Positions 14,021 through 15,643 of a stretch of DNA of 15,643 nucleotides are shown piece by piece. The stretch comes from JBBSQE01 sp038258095. GTDB taxonomy: Bacteria > Actinomycetota > Thermoleophilia > Solirubrobacterales > 70-9. The notes under the pieces are model-generated. The model was not told the origin of the DNA. It saw only the letters and a list, made by a program, of their open reading frames with translations, and searched no databases. The stretch lies in the NCBI GenBank assembly GCA_038258095.1, contig JBBSQE010000056.1, forward strand, positions 1 to 15,643, written 5' to 3'. Numbering within the stretch: position 1 is the first letter of the stretch; each line of letters opens with the position of its first letter. The position numbers and the translations under genes are program-made.

Positions 14021-15247
14021 CTAGTAGAGGTAGCCGAGCGGGTCAACCGCAACGCCGTTCACCCGCACCTCGAAGTGCAGGTGCGCGCCGAAGCTGTGCC
14101 CCGTGTTGCCCACATAGCCAATCACCTGCCCCTGCTGGACGCTGGCTCCGAGGGAGGTCCCGAATGCCGATTGGTGGGCGTAACAGGTGGAGGTGCCGCC
14201 GCCGTGATCGATGCAGGTGTAGTTGCCGTAGCCGCCGCTCTCGGCTTCGGATTGCATCAGGCTGACGGTGCCGGAGGCCGCGGCCTGGATCGGGGTGCCC
14301 TCGGACGCGGCGATGTCGATTCCCTCGTGGATGCGGCCCCAGCGAAGGCCGAAGGTGGAAACCAAGCTGCCCTGAACCGGCCAGATGAACCCGCTTGATG
14401 ACGGCGCCTGATTACCCGCCGGCGGCGGCGATCCCGCGGGGTCCGGCGCGCCCGCCTGGGCGGCTGCCAGTTGCTCGGCGATCTTGTCCTGTAAGGCCGA
14501 GACGTCCCCCTCGAGCACGCGGGCGTGGGCGCGCACGCCGGCGAGCGTCGCTTCCCGCTCGCTGCGAACCGCGGCAAGGTCCGTCTGCCGGCCCTCGGCT
14601 GATGATCGCGCTGTTGCGAGGGTCGCCTCGTGGGCGGCTATCGAGTCCCTGGCATGAGCGATCCGATCCCTGGCGGCCTTCAGCTTCACGAGTGTGTTGC
14701 GGGCTTGGTCCCTGAGCTCCCGCACCCTTCTCACCAGCGAGTCGTCCTGTGCCTGCACGGCATTCAGGTATTCGGAGCGGGCGACGAGGTCCGGCCAGCC
14801 ATCGGCGCTGATCAGGACGTTGATCACGCCAGGATCGCCGGACTTATAGATCTCTACGAGCCGGTCCGACAGTGAACCGAGGGCCCTACGAAGATGCGCC
14901 CGGACGCCACGGAGGCGGCGCGTGCCATCGTCCACCTCGGCCTGTGCTCGGCCCAGGCGCGCCTGGGCTTCGGCGAGGAGGGCCTCGGCCCTTACCTCCC
15001 GCCGATGGAGCGACGCTACCCGCCCCTCGAGATCCGCGATACGCGCCGAGTAGCCCTCGATCGTGGTCGTCAGCACGCCCTCGCGGCCCTGGGCCTGATC
15101 GAGCTGGCCCTTCTTTCGGTCCAGTTTGCTGTCGAGGGTCGCGGCGGACCCCTGAGACATGCCGGCCAGCGTGGTGGTAGTGCATGCCACGATCAACGCC
15201 AAGAGGAGCCTCCGACCCGGGCGAGCCGCCCAAAGGTGAGAAGTCAT
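14021..15247 (-). CDS. Secreted coiled-coil M23 (LytM/EnvC-like) murein hydrolase or activator
   Basis: A 408-residue exported protein. The N-terminal signal is basic then hydrophobic (RPGRRLLLALIVACTTTTLAG). A long coiled coil (about 35-260) is rich in Ala, Arg, Glu and Leu and interrupted by the SGDPGVINVLISADGWPDLVARSEYL segment common in these proteins. A Pro/Ser linker leads to an M23 domain (about 285-408). Zinc ligands are in HEGIDIA (His and Asp) and the final HLHFEV (His), with the catalytic-site YAH in CYAHQSAF, so the domain looks active, unlike degenerate EnvC types. It would cut peptidoglycan cross-bridges during growth or division. ATG 15247 precedes the signal peptide; TTG 15256 is nearer the AGGAGG at about 15270. 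It is divergent from a c-di-AMP riboswitch. Confidence 0.93.
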   Translation of the reverse strand: MTSHLWAARPGRRLLLALIVACTTTTLAGMSQGSAATLDSKLDRKKGQLDQAQGREGVLTTTIEGYSARIADLEGRVASLHRREVRAEALLAEAQARLGRAQAEVDDGTRRLRGVRAHLRRALGSLSDRLVEIYKSGDPGVINVLISADGWPDLVARSEYLNAVQAQDDSLVRRVRELRDQARNTLVKLKAARDRIAHARDSIAAHEATLATARSSAEGRQTDLAAVRSEREATLAGVRAHARVLEGDVSALQDKIAEQLAAAQAGAPDPAGSPPPAGNQAPSSSGFIWPVQGSLVSTFGLRWGRIHEGIDIAASEGTPIQAAASGTVSLMQSEAESGGYGNYTCIDHGGGTSTCYAHQSAFGTSLGASVQQGQVIGYVGNTGHSFGAHLHFEVRVNGVAVDPLGYLY

Positions 15248-15449
15248 CGAACTCAAGCTAGACGAGCTCCTCCTACTGAGTGTCGTACGGCTGTCTGGTT
15301 GCAAGCTGCGTTGCGTGGCTCAGGTTCCTCGGCGAAAGGGCTGGTCCGCCAGCCGTTCTGAGGTATGTCGCCTTGGCAGGCTGTATGTGAGGAATTCATG
15401 AGCATAAGATCAAGGAATCGTGTAGGCTAGCGCGAATTGAATAACCGAA

Positions 15450-15621
15450 TGCCGAGTCCGTGTGCGCTGTCAAGCGTTTGACGGAACGGGGGAACCAGCC
15501 GCCCCTTCTCAGTTTGAAGAGCCGGTCCCGAAAGGGAATTGGGGCTAACCCACGCCGATCGTGGGGGCGCCGCTCCTTTGAGCGCCAGCCCGTCAGCTAA
15601 CCCCGTAGGCCGCAAAAGGAG
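15450..15621 (+). promoter_or_regulatory. c-di-AMP riboswitch (ydaO/yuaA type)
   Basis: The conserved blocks occur in the right order: GCCGAGTCCG (15451-15460), CGGGGGAACC (about 15487-15496), GGGGCTAA (15541-15548), the variable hairpin CCCACGCCGATCGTGGG (15549-15565), CGTCAGCTAACCCCGTAGGC (15591-15610) and the trailing CGCAAAAGGAGA. These match the ydaO/yuaA aptamer closely. In actinobacteria it sits in front of cell-wall hydrolase, resuscitation-factor and osmolyte or ion-transport genes and lowers their expression when c-di-AMP is high. The controlled gene lies to the right of the window. An ATG at 15626 six bases after AAAAGGAGA would give MPVNAK as its first residues, but AAAGGAGA is itself part of the aptamer consensus, so the true start may be further on. 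Confidence 0.9.
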
Positions 15622-15643
15622 ACGGATGCCTGTGAATGCCAAG

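Noticed and set aside
13298..14398. A 366-codon plus-strand open frame
   Set aside because: It spans two minus-strand genes (DUF4396 and M23) and the operator between them; no domain is recognisable.

Overview
The window is GC-rich DNA. Codons end mostly in G or C, and GTG and TTG starts are common. Together with a SHOCT-domain protein, a copper-type CsoR and a c-di-AMP riboswitch facing a coiled-coil M23 hydrolase gene, this suggests an actinomycete-like bacterium (Actinomycetota, perhaps Thermoleophilia). The phylum is an inference; no rRNA or marker gene is present. Most genes lie on the minus strand, so the window is best read from right to left.

Right end (about 14.0-15.6 kb): a secreted coiled-coil M23 (LytM/EnvC-like) murein hydrolase is read leftward. 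Facing the other way at the window edge is a clear ydaO/yuaA (c-di-AMP) riboswitch whose target gene lies outside the window.

Copper operon (about 13.99 to 9.29 kb, minus strand): a CsoR-type operator precedes a DUF4396 membrane protein, csoR, a COG0701/ArsP-type permease fused to a C-terminal YHS metal-binding domain, and a three-gene ABC-2 exporter (ATPase plus two permeases with 4-nt overlaps). The operon ends with a 42-codon ORF that copies the first 30 or so residues of the cupredoxin-CopA found further left. This copy abuts a decayed VIT1/CCC1-family Fe/Mn transporter gene on the other strand, which marks a rearrangement scar near 9325.

Middle (about 6.9-8.8 kb): an APC-superfamily permease on the plus strand, with a 0.6-kb upstream region lacking a convincing intact gene.

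Copper pump (about 6.83-3.59 kb, minus strand): a membrane-anchored cupredoxin domain fused to a P1B-1 Cu+-ATPase, overlapping by 4 nt a single-domain rhodanese. A dyad, GACACWGTGTAGGA, lies just upstream of this gene and also upstream of the next operon.

Left end (about 3.3 kb to 1, minus strand): a SHOCT membrane protein, a b6-like cytochrome b without a Rieske partner, a 68-aa two-helix membrane protein and a secreted, C-terminally anchored protein form a tightly coupled operon. A Fer4_22-type iron-sulfur subunit (sulfhydrogenase beta-like) follows and runs off the window. The common theme is the cell envelope, redox chemistry and copper handling.
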